Assembly: GCA_964652155.1 (NCBI GenBank)
Contig: CAZZBK010000034.1
Coordinates: 1 to 41,530 of the forward strand
Direction: 5' to 3'
Origin: CAZZBK01 sp964652155
Lineage (GTDB): Bacteria > Planctomycetota > Planctomycetia > Pirellulales > PNKZ01
DNA: 41,530 nt
In this document: piece after piece, positions 34,047 to 41,530 of the stretch
Position numbering within the stretch: position 1 is the stretch's first letter
Layout of the letters: each line of letters opens with the position of its first letter
Notes under the pieces: generated by a model
What the model saw: only the letters and a program-made list of their open reading frames with translations
Database searches by the model: none
What the model was told of the DNA's origin: nothing
Made by a program: the position numbers and the translations under genes

Positions 34047-34215
34047 CGGCGGGCAATTCCACGAGGCGACAATAGGCGGGGGACCAACGGAGGGTTGTTA
34101 TTGTACCTCATTACCCGAGCCTTTGCAGTTCTGAAAGCGACGATTGCCACCGACCCCACGGCCTATTATCGTACAGGCCTACGGATGAAAGCCTTTCCCT
34201 CGTGAGACCACCGCC

Positions 34216-35496
34216 ATGACCCGCTCGTTACGCCTGTTCGCTGTCTGCATTCTGTCGCTCGTTTCGATCGCTCAAGCGGCCTCGCCGGTGGTTACACCCG
34301 GAGCGCGCGTGGCGGTCGTCGGCGACTCGATCACGGAACAAAAACTCTACAGCAAGTACATCGAGCTGTATCTGCTCGCCTGCTCGGGCATTGACGACGT
34401 GCGCGTGTTCCAGTTCGGCTGGAGCGGCGAGACCGCCAGCGGTTTTTCGCAGCGATTGGAAAACGACCTCACGGCATTTCAGCCCACGATCGTGACCCTG
34501 TGCTACGGCATGAACGACGGCGGCTATCGCCCTTATGATGATGCGGTGGGAAAGAACTACGAGAACAACATGCGGAGCGTGCTCACCAAGCTTGGCAAGC
34601 TCGGCATCGCCAAGGTGGTCGTGGGCTCGCCGGGAGCGGTCGATAGCGACACCTTCCGGCCGGGCCAGCAGTTGGGTACCCAACCGGCTCATGTGGCCTA
34701 CAACGACAACCTGGCCCATCTGCGCGATATCGATCGCGCGTTGGCGACCGAGTTCAAGCTGCATTTTGCCGACGTACATGGTGCCATGGTCGACGCGATG
34801 GGCAAGGCCAAGGCCGTGCTCGGCAGCAGCTACGATGTCTGCGGCCGCGACGGTTTCCACCCGGGCCCCAATGGCCAATTGCTCATGGCCTATGGCTTTC
34901 TCAAGGGGCTGGAACTCGACGGCCAGATCGGTACCATCACCGTCGACCTCAAGGGAACCGCGTCGGCCACTGAAGGGCACAAGGTCACGAACTCGTCGGC
35001 CGGCAAAGTCGAACTCGTCAGCAGCCGCTGGCCGTTCTGCTTCGAGGGGGATGATAAGTCCTCCGGCGGCACGCGCAGCATTGTGCCCTTTGTGCCTTTC
35101 AACGAACAGTTCAACCGGCTGACCTTGAAGGTGACCGGACTCGACGCCGCCAAGGCCAAGGTCGATTGGGGCTCGGCCAGCAAGGAATTTACCCGCGAGC
35201 AGCTTGCCACCGGCGTCAACTTGGCAGCCGAATTCAACGTGACCCCGTTCGACGCGCCGTTCCAGCAGCTCAACGCTGCCGTGACCAAGAAGCAAGCTTT
35301 CGAGACCTACATGATCAAATCGTTGATCACGCAATTCCGCTCGCTCCCCCCGGAGTTGCGTGACGACAGTGACATGCAATCGGCCGTGCAGGCTCTGCGA
35401 GCAGCGCTGGTCAAGCATCACCAGAAGCTCGACCAGGAAACCCGTTCGCTCGTCGTACCGGTCAAGCACGCCCTGAGCGTCACGCCGCTGCCGTAA
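34216..35496 (+). CDS. Secreted SGNH/GDSL-type hydrolase
   Basis: 426 residues. A signal peptide (LRLFAVCILSLVSIAQA) is followed by VAVVGDSITEQKLYSKY with the GDSI nucleophile at Ser38 (block I). FGWSGETA is block II, and LCYGMNDGGYR is block III with its Asn. DGFHPGPNGQ carries the Asp and His of block V. The SGNH domain ends near residue 235; the remaining 190 residues are beta-rich then helical and not recognised. Likely an exported esterase, for example on carbohydrate esters. It diverges from the DUF1549/DUF1553 gene over 169 bases and stands alone on this strand, followed by a palindromic repeat. Confidence 0.88.
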   Translation: MTRSLRLFAVCILSLVSIAQAASPVVTPGARVAVVGDSITEQKLYSKYIELYLLACSGIDDVRVFQFGWSGETASGFSQRLENDLTAFQPTIVTLCYGMNDGGYRPYDDAVGKNYENNMRSVLTKLGKLGIAKVVVGSPGAVDSDTFRPGQQLGTQPAHVAYNDNLAHLRDIDRALATEFKLHFADVHGAMVDAMGKAKAVLGSSYDVCGRDGFHPGPNGQLLMAYGFLKGLELDGQIGTITVDLKGTASATEGHKVTNSSAGKVELVSSRWPFCFEGDDKSSGGTRSIVPFVPFNEQFNRLTLKVTGLDAAKAKVDWGSASKEFTREQLATGVNLAAEFNVTPFDAPFQQLNAAVTKKQAFETYMIKSLITQFRSLPPELRDDSDMQSAVQALRAALVKHHQKLDQETRSLVVPVKHALSVTPLP

Positions 35497-35529
35497 GACA
35501 TAGGTGTTCCAAAGTGTTTTTCCTCAATG

Positions 35530-35598
35530 GGGTGCCATGGCCACACGAAGGGTGGCCATGCGCCAACATGCCCACGCCGAGCCGTGGGCATGGCACCC
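35530..35598. repeat. Three-stem palindromic repeat
   Basis: Outer arms GGGTGCCATG (35530-35539) and CATGGCACCC (35589-35598) are perfect inverted copies. Inside are two further hairpins: ATGGCCAC/GTGGCCAT (35537-35544 and 35552-35559, loop ACGAAGG) and ATGCCCACG/CGTGGGCAT (35568-35576 and 35583-35591). Together they could form a three-way junction on either strand. It occupies most of the gap between the SGNH gene and the coiled-coil gene that ends at 35614. Confidence 0.85.
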
Positions 35599-35613
35599 GA
35601 GCCACGAATCGAG

Positions 35614-36174
35614 TTACTTCGGCGGCGGGGTCGAGGGTAAGGCGCTCGGTGCACTAGGCGTGAATGTCGAGCCGCCGCTGGCGGCGAGCATGTCCTGCAC
35701 ATACGCTTCAAGGCTACGGACAAGCTGGTCAAAATCAGCCGTCGCGGTGGGCATGCTCCCCTCGATGAGCTGCATCATTTGCTGCGCGGGGCCGCGATAC
35801 TCGGAGATTTCTTGGGCCACGATCTGAATCCATTTCTTGGTCAGTTCGAGCTTTTCATGCGCCTCGTCGAGCTGCCGCTTGGCACGTGACAGGGCCTTCT
35901 TCTGGTCATCGCACGCGGGGGTCGTGCCGTCGGCATTGGTGCTCAACTGGCAGCGATGCAGGTCCATCTTGGCTTCGTTCACGCGGTCTTCGCGGACGCG
36001 GATTTGCTGCTGCCAGAACTTGAGCCGATCGTGGCTGAGCCAGTCCATGGCGCGCTGGATTTCCATCTCGATGGCCGCCATCGCCTGGCCGCTCTCATCG
36101 CGAAACTTGATCAAAGCCAGGCGAAATTCGCGCAGCGCGTCGAGCGACCGTACATGAGCGGATCCATCCATCAT
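35614..36174 (-). CDS. Coiled-coil protein paired with a WXG100 protein
   Basis: 186 residues. Two long helical coiled-coil stretches: about 10-75 (LREFRLALIKFRDESGQAMAAIEMEIQRAMDWL) and about 88-125 (DQKKALSRAKRQLDEAHEKLELTKKW), with a CQLSTNADGTTPACDD loop between them that could form a disulfide. The C-terminus is Ser/Pro/Thr-rich with SAPSALPSTPPPK. No signal peptide. It is eight bases downstream of the WXG100 gene and has no own Shine-Dalgarno, so it is probably translated with it. A role as a secreted or chaperone partner of the WXG100 protein is an inference. ATG 36171 is an alternative start. Confidence 0.75.
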   Translation of the reverse strand: MMDGSAHVRSLDALREFRLALIKFRDESGQAMAAIEMEIQRAMDWLSHDRLKFWQQQIRVREDRVNEAKMDLHRCQLSTNADGTTPACDDQKKALSRAKRQLDEAHEKLELTKKWIQIVAQEISEYRGPAQQMMQLIEGSMPTATADFDQLVRSLEAYVQDMLAASGGSTFTPSAPSALPSTPPPK

Positions 36175-36182
36175 CGAGCCGT

Positions 36183-36455
36183 CTACCGTTGGTGCAGGTA
36201 CTCTTCGATCCGTTCGGCCTTGCGGAGCAAGAACGGCACGTGCTGGCCGGTCGCTTCGAGAAAGCGATTAATGGCGGCCGTCGTCTGCTCGAATTCTTGC
36301 GAGAACTTTTCGTGCTCCTGGTCGCGCCAGGTCTGCCCCAGGCTGAGCATCTGGCTGCGCAACAGCGACATCTGGTTTTGCAGCTCGCTGCCAAAGGACT
36401 TGAGATTGTGCGCGAAGCGCCGCAACTCCTGGGGATCGACAATGGCTTGCGACAC
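36183..36455 (-). CDS. WXG100-family protein
   Basis: 90 residues from GTG 36455, seven bases after AAGGAA; upstream in-frame starts to 36494 are not supported. Size and layout are those of WXG100 (ESAT-6-like) proteins: helix one (DPQELRRFAHNLKSFGSELQNQMSLLRSQMLSL), then the hairpin with Trp43 in LGQTWRDQEHEKF, where W-x-D replaces W-x-G, and helix two (QTTAAINRFLEATGQHVPFLLRKAERIEEYL). In Gram-positive bacteria these are carried by type VII secretion. The EccC/EssC ATPase is not in the window. Confidence 0.85.
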   Translation of the reverse strand: MSQAIVDPQELRRFAHNLKSFGSELQNQMSLLRSQMLSLGQTWRDQEHEKFSQEFEQTTAAINRFLEATGQHVPFLLRKAERIEEYLHQR

Positions 36456-36583
36456 GGGGCTATTCCTTATTAAGAATCCAACTCGATCGAGCAACGCTCG
36501 CGGCGAACATCAACCTCAATACCATCCTAACGACCAGCCAACGCCGGACCATCGAGCAAGCGATGATGGGCGAGTGGTCACGG

Positions 36584-37453
36584 TTACTTCTGCTTCTCGG
36601 CCAACTTGAGCTTGGCCTCGGCCAGCTTCTTCTCGCCGCTCTTCTTGGACCCTTCGATCGTCGTCGCCTCGATCGCCTTGGCAAAATGCTGGGCCGCCGC
36701 GTCGTACTCGCCCGCCGCCAAGTACACATCCCCTAAATGGTCATGCCAGTAGTAGTTTTGAAAATCCCACTTGAGAGGACCCGAGTGCTCGGCTTTCCGC
36801 GCGGCCTCGACGGCCTGCTTGTGTTCAGCCGCCTTGCTCCAGTACGCGGCGGCCTCGTGATACAGCCAGCTCTTGTCAGCGTCACTCGCCGCGGCCTGCT
36901 TCTCGCGCCCCTGAGCAAAGCCGATGGCGGCACGCTTCTCGGCCGACTGAAATTGTTCCTGCAGCTTCTTGACCTCGGCCGAGGCCAGGTTCATGCCGCG
37001 ACCCAACTGCGGCAGAATGGCCATCGCCATGTAATCGTCGGGGTCCTTGGCGGCTCTCTCACTATAGCTCTTAAAGTAGCTGTCGACTTTGCCGCGCTGG
37101 TAAAGGAACGACGCCAACGCGCTCGCCGTCAACGAGCGTTCCGCGAGAACTTCGCTCTCTTTCACAGTAAATTCGCACGCCTCGATCATTTGGTCGGGCT
37201 CGCTCAACGTGCGATACACCTGCATGAGCGCGTTATAGACACGCAGCTTGTACTTGACGTCAGGCGCTTCCGCCAATGCCGTCTCGAGCGGACCACGCGC
37301 CTTGTCGAACTCACGAGCCCGAAGGTGCTTGGCCCCTTCGGCAAACGCCGCATCGGCTTTCGGACTGCGCTGCGCCTCAGCAGACCGAACCACCGCCAAC
37401 GATACGAACAAGATCCCGAGCCAAACCCAGCGACGCTTCATGCCGTGCGACAT
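36584..37453 (-). CDS. Secreted TPR protein
   Basis: 289 residues from ATG 37453, preceded by GGGAG; ATG 37441 and 37456 are also possible. A signal peptide (WVWLGILFVSLAVVRSAEAQ) is followed by TPR units: DAAFAEGAKHLRAREFDKARGPLETALAEAPD, a second near KYKLRVYNALMQVYRTLSEPDQM, and a last good one, HLGDVYLAAGEYDAAAQHFAKAIEA. The C-terminus is Lys/Glu-rich helical. No enzyme motif; probably a scaffold in the envelope. It is on the same strand as the WXG100 pair, 128 bases upstream of it, so a link is possible but not shown. Confidence 0.78.
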   Translation of the reverse strand: MSHGMKRRWVWLGILFVSLAVVRSAEAQRSPKADAAFAEGAKHLRAREFDKARGPLETALAEAPDVKYKLRVYNALMQVYRTLSEPDQMIEACEFTVKESEVLAERSLTASALASFLYQRGKVDSYFKSYSERAAKDPDDYMAMAILPQLGRGMNLASAEVKKLQEQFQSAEKRAAIGFAQGREKQAAASDADKSWLYHEAAAYWSKAAEHKQAVEAARKAEHSGPLKWDFQNYYWHDHLGDVYLAAGEYDAAAQHFAKAIEATTIEGSKKSGEKKLAEAKLKLAEKQK

Positions 37454-37540
37454 CATCGGCTCCCAAGACAAAATGAGAAGGGGCGATCAGACATCAAGCC
37501 CTACGGACGACACCATCATGTTGCCCCATCACGCCACAAA

Positions 37541-38722
37541 TTACAACACATTTATCCCTCGCAACGCTCCCACCAGTGCGTCCAATTCGCTCCGCTGAGT
37601 GTAAACGTGGCACGAAGGGCGGATCAGCAGCCGGTCGTTCCACTGCACCAGCGGAATTTCGATGCGATACGCTTTCCACAGCCGCTCATGAATCGCCGCC
37701 GCCTCGCCGCGCGGCAGCGGAAGCGATAGCATCGGGCCATACCAGCGTGGGTCGTCCGGGACGAGCGGCGAGAGTCCCGAGCGGCTGGACAGTTCCTGCC
37801 GCGCATACTGGGCCAACGCGTGCGTGCGGAGGCGGAAGGCCTCGAGCCCGATCGACTCGATGAACTCGATCGCCGTGGGGATCGCCAGGAACGCCGACGG
37901 ATCGCGCGTGCCGATCCAAGTGAACTCGTTGTGCCAGGCCGGCGACAGATCGGGCGGATAGGCCCGCCCCCAACTCAAGACAATCGGCTCGATTTGAGCC
38001 TGTTTGCGCGGGTGGACATACAAGAAGCCCGAGCCAAACGGCGCGCAGAGCCACTTGTGGCAACTGGCCGTGTAGTAATCGCAATCGAGCGCATCGAGCG
38101 CGACATCCACCGTGGCGATGGCATGCGGTCCGTCGACGCAAACCGAGATCCCCAGCTCACGCGCCCGGCGGCAGATCGCGGCGATCGGAAAGATCACGGC
38201 CGTCGGGCTGGTGATGTGGCTGACGACCAGCAGCTTGGTGCGCGGCGAGGCCTGGGCGAACATCTGCTCGACGACCGCGTCACTCGACTCGATCGGTGTC
38301 GCAATGTTCTGCACGATCAGCCGCGCGCCGCTTTGCGTGCAGCGCCGCTCCCAAATCCGTTTCACCGCGCCGTACTCGTGATCGTTGAGCAGCACCTCAT
38401 CGCCCGCTGCGAGCGGCACGCTGAGGGCGACAATGTTCATGCCCAGCGTGGCGTTGTCGGCAAAGATCAGATTCTCTCCCGGGGTGCCGACAAAACGTCC
38501 GAGCTGCTCGCGGGCCTGCGCCAAGGCGTCATCCAACCGCCGTGTGAAGAACTCCATGGGGTTGGCGGCCAACTCGCGGTACCAACGCTCGCGGGCCTCG
38601 ATGACCACGCGCGGCGAAGGGCCGAACGAGCCGTGATTCAGATACGACACCCCCTCCTGCAAGGCCCATTGCCCGCGAAAGTCAGTCCAGTCGGCATCGT
38701 TGAGCGGGTCGCGTGCTCTCAT
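37541..38722 (-). CDS. Class V aminotransferase, isopenicillin N epimerase-like
   Basis: 393 residues. The N-terminal YLNHGSFGPSPRVVIEAR and NPMEFFTRRLDDAL are typical of the epimerase-like group. FADNATLGMNIV and HEYGAVKRIWE hold phosphate and cofactor contacts; VDGPHA at 196-201 gives the Asp197 that pairs with the pyridine ring, and TASCHKWLCAPFGSGFL carries Lys223, the PLP Schiff-base lysine. The reaction may be a racemisation, a beta-lyase step or a transamination; isopenicillin itself is not implied. ATG 38722 is three bases after the TAA of the ceramidase-like gene, so it is the last gene of that operon. Confidence 0.88.
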   Translation of the reverse strand: MRARDPLNDADWTDFRGQWALQEGVSYLNHGSFGPSPRVVIEARERWYRELAANPMEFFTRRLDDALAQAREQLGRFVGTPGENLIFADNATLGMNIVALSVPLAAGDEVLLNDHEYGAVKRIWERRCTQSGARLIVQNIATPIESSDAVVEQMFAQASPRTKLLVVSHITSPTAVIFPIAAICRRARELGISVCVDGPHAIATVDVALDALDCDYYTASCHKWLCAPFGSGFLYVHPRKQAQIEPIVLSWGRAYPPDLSPAWHNEFTWIGTRDPSAFLAIPTAIEFIESIGLEAFRLRTHALAQYARQELSSRSGLSPLVPDDPRWYGPMLSLPLPRGEAAAIHERLWKAYRIEIPLVQWNDRLLIRPSCHVYTQRSELDALVGALRGINVL

Positions 38723-38725
38723 CGG

Positions 38726-40177
38726 TTACTCACCCATCCAGCGTTGAATTTCGTCGCCGATCGCCAACGTGAGTTCTTCCAGGCAGCCGGGCGCATGAAT
38801 GGCGACCGTCTCTTGATACACGCCCAGCCCGTAGGTTTCGCGGGTGCAGAGGTACGTGTGCGTCGAGCCGTTGATGATCGTGCCGATGACGATGGTCAGC
38901 CCGGCGAAGCGTTGCCGCAGCGTGATTTGCAGCCGCTGGTAGTGTTCGCTTTCGAGCAAGACCCAAACAACGTCTCCCAATCGCAGCATGGTGACCGGAA
39001 ACGGAAACACGCCCCCGCTGGGCAACGTTTCGAGCCGCACGATCCAACGCGTAAGCCGCTCGATTTGCGCGCGGGCATCGCGGGCCGTCGTCTCGTCATT
39101 GCGGGCCAGAGCCTCGTCCTGCACGATCGCCAGTCGCTTGGTCTCGGTGTCGATGAACTCGAGTGTTGGTATCTCGGGCCGCAATGCCAGCGGCACCTCA
39201 AAATGCCGCCATTGCCAGCGACTCAACTGCTGTCGACTCTCGGCGGCAAGCGGTTGATGGGCCCAGACGCCGATCGTCGCCCCCGAGATGACCGGCCCGA
39301 GGTACTCATGCCGCGTGAGCGGAGGCGGCAGTTGTTCGAGTGCCGCGAGCGCCGCGTAACCCAAGATGCGTCCGTTACGATCGGCGACCGCCGTGTCGCC
39401 GACGTAACCGTCTCGCGGCCCGAGATCGCCCGACGCCCCTTGCATGAAGAAGCAGGGCACGCCCTGGGCACGCTCGACGACCTCGCGCATCGCGCCGAGA
39501 AAGTCGGGGCTAATGAGCGTGTTGTCCCAGGCGAGTGTGGTGGGATGACAGGCGTAATTCACAAACGTCGCCAACGGCTCTCCGCTGTCGGCGGTCACCT
39601 GAGCCACTAAAAGCGTGTCGTCCGACGGACCCGCCGGATTGAAGCCGCACACGTACTGGAGCGTGGCCTGGTCCCACAGATCGCGATGCCGGGCCAGCGA
39701 GCAGCGTCCCGTACCGTACACAATCGTCGCGTTGTGACGATCACTGCGGGCTTGCCGCACGGCGACGATCAACCGCTCGGTCAGGGCGTCCAAGTAGGGT
39801 GGGATCAACTCGCCGCCGGGCAACTCGACCCGCTCGGTGCCCATGAGTCCCGCCCCGTGCGTGTGCGAAAACACGATCATGATCCGCCCGCGGTCGACGT
39901 GCGTCGCGGCGCTCAGTCGATCGAGCAGCCGGTTGAGCTCTTTCGACCAGAGGAGGCAGTGGTCGACCGCGACCAGGATCAACTCCTCGTGCGCTTTGCC
40001 GACGCTTTCGAGCGACTCGATCGCCAGCACCGTGGCCGTGAGCGGTCGATGCACGCCGGTCGAGCGATCGTGCTTGGCCGCGCCCCACATGCGATGATAA
40101 ATGCCCACCGGTGGCGTAATGTCCACCCGCGCCACGCCGGCCCGGACTCGACTTTGCGGTGTATCAACGTGCAACAT
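38726..40177 (-). CDS. Neutral ceramidase-family hydrolase, cytoplasmic variant
   Basis: 483 residues from ATG 40177, with AGGAA seven bases upstream; it overlaps the end of the MFS gene by 14 bases. The N-terminal VRAGVARVDITPPVG and SHTHGAG (His105, His107) and VNYACHPTT are the metal-binding blocks of the neutral/alkaline ceramidase family (Pfam PF04734). The FMQGASGDLGPRD block is the usual GDVSPN region, but the catalytic Ser position is Gly here. No signal peptide is present, whereas known ceramidases are exported. It may therefore be a cytoplasmic hydrolase of another amide or ester, with changed catalysis. The C-terminus is also shorter than the usual ~650 residues. Confidence 0.85.
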   Translation of the reverse strand: MLHVDTPQSRVRAGVARVDITPPVGIYHRMWGAAKHDRSTGVHRPLTATVLAIESLESVGKAHEELILVAVDHCLLWSKELNRLLDRLSAATHVDRGRIMIVFSHTHGAGLMGTERVELPGGELIPPYLDALTERLIVAVRQARSDRHNATIVYGTGRCSLARHRDLWDQATLQYVCGFNPAGPSDDTLLVAQVTADSGEPLATFVNYACHPTTLAWDNTLISPDFLGAMREVVERAQGVPCFFMQGASGDLGPRDGYVGDTAVADRNGRILGYAALAALEQLPPPLTRHEYLGPVISGATIGVWAHQPLAAESRQQLSRWQWRHFEVPLALRPEIPTLEFIDTETKRLAIVQDEALARNDETTARDARAQIERLTRWIVRLETLPSGGVFPFPVTMLRLGDVVWVLLESEHYQRLQITLRQRFAGLTIVIGTIINGSTHTYLCTRETYGLGVYQETVAIHAPGCLEELTLAIGDEIQRWMGE

Positions 40178-41519
40178 GCTGGGGTTCCTGCGGAGAGTCA
40201 TCGATCGAACCACACGGGTCGACCATCAGCCAACTGAGTGCCGCGAGGGCATGAATCGCGGCGAACAAGGGGAGTACCATATTCCAACTCGTCGCCTCGA
40301 CAAAGCGAGGCAACAAATAAGGGAGCAGAAAGGCACCCATGTTGCCGGCCATGTTCATCGTACTAAAAACGGTCGCCGTTTGTCGGCCCCCCTTGTCGAT
40401 GGCCACCACATAGGCACACGTCCCCGCGAACGACGAGAAGAACATCCCCAGCGAGATAACCACGCTGGCCGTGACGGCGCTTGCAATCGCATACGCCACG
40501 AGCGACAGCAACGCGCAGGCCGCGAGCCCGCCAAGGGCCAAATACTGTCGGCCCCACTTGGGTCGACCGAGGCGGACCGTCAGATGATCCGAGAGCAGGC
40601 CCCCCAAGATCGAGCCGAAAATGACCGCGACCAGCGGCAAGCTGCCGAGCCAGCCCGACGAAACGATCGACACGCCACGTGTTTCTTGCAAGTAGCGAGG
40701 GAACCACGTCTGAAAAAATACATAGCCCGACGCACGAAAGAACTGCTGGATAAACAGCCCCCACAGGGCGAGATTGCCAAAGATTGCGCCCCACGGCACC
40801 GCGCCCATCACCGTGTCGTCACGCGCGATCTGCTCGATCGGGTCCCCCTCGTGAATCAACGCCCGTTCAGCCGCGTTGACCCACGGGTGCTGCTCGGGAC
40901 GATTGCGAAACAGCAGCAGGTAAAATGCCGTCCACACGAAGCCGGGCACGGCCAAGGCGAAGAACGTTCCGCGCCAACCGAGCGGCGGCAGCCAGCCATC
41001 CAGGCCGAATATCCAATAGGCGATCGTGGCATTGGCGAGGCTCCCTCCCACCGACATAAAGCTGGTCATCAGGCCGGTCGACATCGCGCGTTGCGCGCGA
41101 GGTATCCAATGCTTGATCGCCACGACGGCGCAGGGAAACACCCCGGCCTGGGCCGCCCCGGCGATGGCCCAGGCGACGTACAGACTGTAAAAGCTCTCGG
41201 CCGTGCCGACCATTGCCGTGGCCAGCGACCAGAGTAGCGTGAAGGTCGTGAGCGCGGCGCGTGAGCCCAAAAAGTCGCGGATTAGTCCCGAGGGGATTTG
41301 AAACAGGGCATAGCCCAAGAAGAACGACGCCGAGATGCTGCCGATTTCGTTGAAGGTGAGCGCCAAGTCGCGGCCGATTTCTTCCTTGGCGGTGCCCATC
41401 GCCGTCCGCTGATAGTACGCCACGAGCGCCGAGGTCCCCAAGAGCGCGAGCACGATGAAGCGCATTCGCGTCGGCCGCTCGTTCTCCGGTGAGTCATTCA
41501 TGGATGGGTCGCCCGTCAT
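40164..41519 (-). CDS. MFS transporter, anion:cation symporter-like
   Basis: 451 residues from ATG 41519; ATG 41501 (residue 7) is an alternative. Twelve membrane helices can be counted, with a central loop at about 210-235. GYALFQIPSGLIRDFLGSR carries the conserved loop 2-3 motif. SALVAYYQRTAMGTAKEEI near the N-terminus and GWRGTFFALAVPGF before helix six are typical of ACS-type and sugar-acid transporters. It probably imports an organic anion or sugar acid. It overlaps the ceramidase-like gene by 14 bases and is the first gene seen of the operon; the promoter lies outside or at the right edge of the window. Confidence 0.9.
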   Translation of the reverse strand: MTGDPSMNDSPENERPTRMRFIVLALLGTSALVAYYQRTAMGTAKEEIGRDLALTFNEIGSISASFFLGYALFQIPSGLIRDFLGSRAALTTFTLLWSLATAMVGTAESFYSLYVAWAIAGAAQAGVFPCAVVAIKHWIPRAQRAMSTGLMTSFMSVGGSLANATIAYWIFGLDGWLPPLGWRGTFFALAVPGFVWTAFYLLLFRNRPEQHPWVNAAERALIHEGDPIEQIARDDTVMGAVPWGAIFGNLALWGLFIQQFFRASGYVFFQTWFPRYLQETRGVSIVSSGWLGSLPLVAVIFGSILGGLLSDHLTVRLGRPKWGRQYLALGGLAACALLSLVAYAIASAVTASVVISLGMFFSSFAGTCAYVVAIDKGGRQTATVFSTMNMAGNMGAFLLPYLLPRFVEATSWNMVLPLFAAIHALAALSWLMVDPCGSIDDSPQEPQHVAR

Positions 41520-41530
41520 GTGCGAAACAG

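Noticed and set aside
34228..35469. A 413-residue open frame on the minus strand
   Set aside because: It is fully covered by the SGNH hydrolase gene, whose catalytic motifs are clear.
37820..39610. A 596-residue open frame on the plus strand
   Set aside because: It spans two well-supported minus-strand genes and has no recognisable domain; high GC suppresses stops.
40101..41237. A 378-residue open frame on the plus strand
   Set aside because: It is antisense to the MFS transporter gene; composition is that of a shadow frame.

Overview
The window looks like a chromosomal segment of a planctomycete, most likely of the Pirellula/Blastopirellula type. Several points support this. It is GC-rich. 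It carries a DUF1549/DUF1553 protein with two CxxCH haem motifs (the planctomycete-type cytochrome architecture). It has a secreted PQQ-type propeller with the NWPQWRGP start motif, an FG-GAP propeller, a DUF6677-like membrane protein, signal peptidases with large inserts, and the end of a microcompartment shell gene. Genes are short transcription units on both strands; GTG starts and weak or absent Shine-Dalgarno sites are common. No rRNA, tRNA, CRISPR array, prophage or intact transposon was seen.

Layout. 1-1822: end of a BMC shell gene, an FmdB-type zinc ribbon protein, NAD(P)HX epimerase and a small helical protein. 1819-6272: a translationally coupled pair (STN-like secreted protein plus PpiC-type isomerase), a DUF1570 metalloprotease and a membrane metallophosphoesterase. 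6308-10593: a PAS-GAF-receiver protein, a conserved small membrane protein and a Gln-rich coiled-coil membrane protein with a Cys4 knuckle. 10675-15170: DCC thiol oxidoreductase, two tandem signal peptidases that both carry a Cys-rich insert and a large beta-rich insert, a palindromic repeat, and an LptB-type ATPase. 15207-20015 (minus): five linked genes for envelope proteins around a permuted papain-like peptidase of the YiiX type; this is the best candidate for an undescribed system. 20113-25113: VWA membrane protein, RNase III and an HtrA protease. 25282-28347: dehydrogenase, PfkB-type kinase and RraA-type aldolase, interrupted by a repeat cassette. 28353-34046: AroH chorismate mutase and three secreted planctomycete-type proteins. 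34216-37453: SGNH hydrolase, a WXG100 protein with a coiled-coil partner, and a TPR lipoprotein-like protein. 37541-41519: a tight operon of an MFS transporter, a ceramidase-fold protein without the usual serine, and a class V aminotransferase.

Functional themes are envelope biogenesis and quality control (two signal peptidases, PpiC, HtrA, LptB, YiiX-type peptidase), envelope-bound proteins of unknown role, and small catabolic modules. Three structured intergenic repeats of different types (14309-14383, 27406-27531, 35530-35598) and one heptad-based inverted repeat (31409-31510) mark intergenic gaps. All functional calls rest on motif recognition by eye, without database searches.
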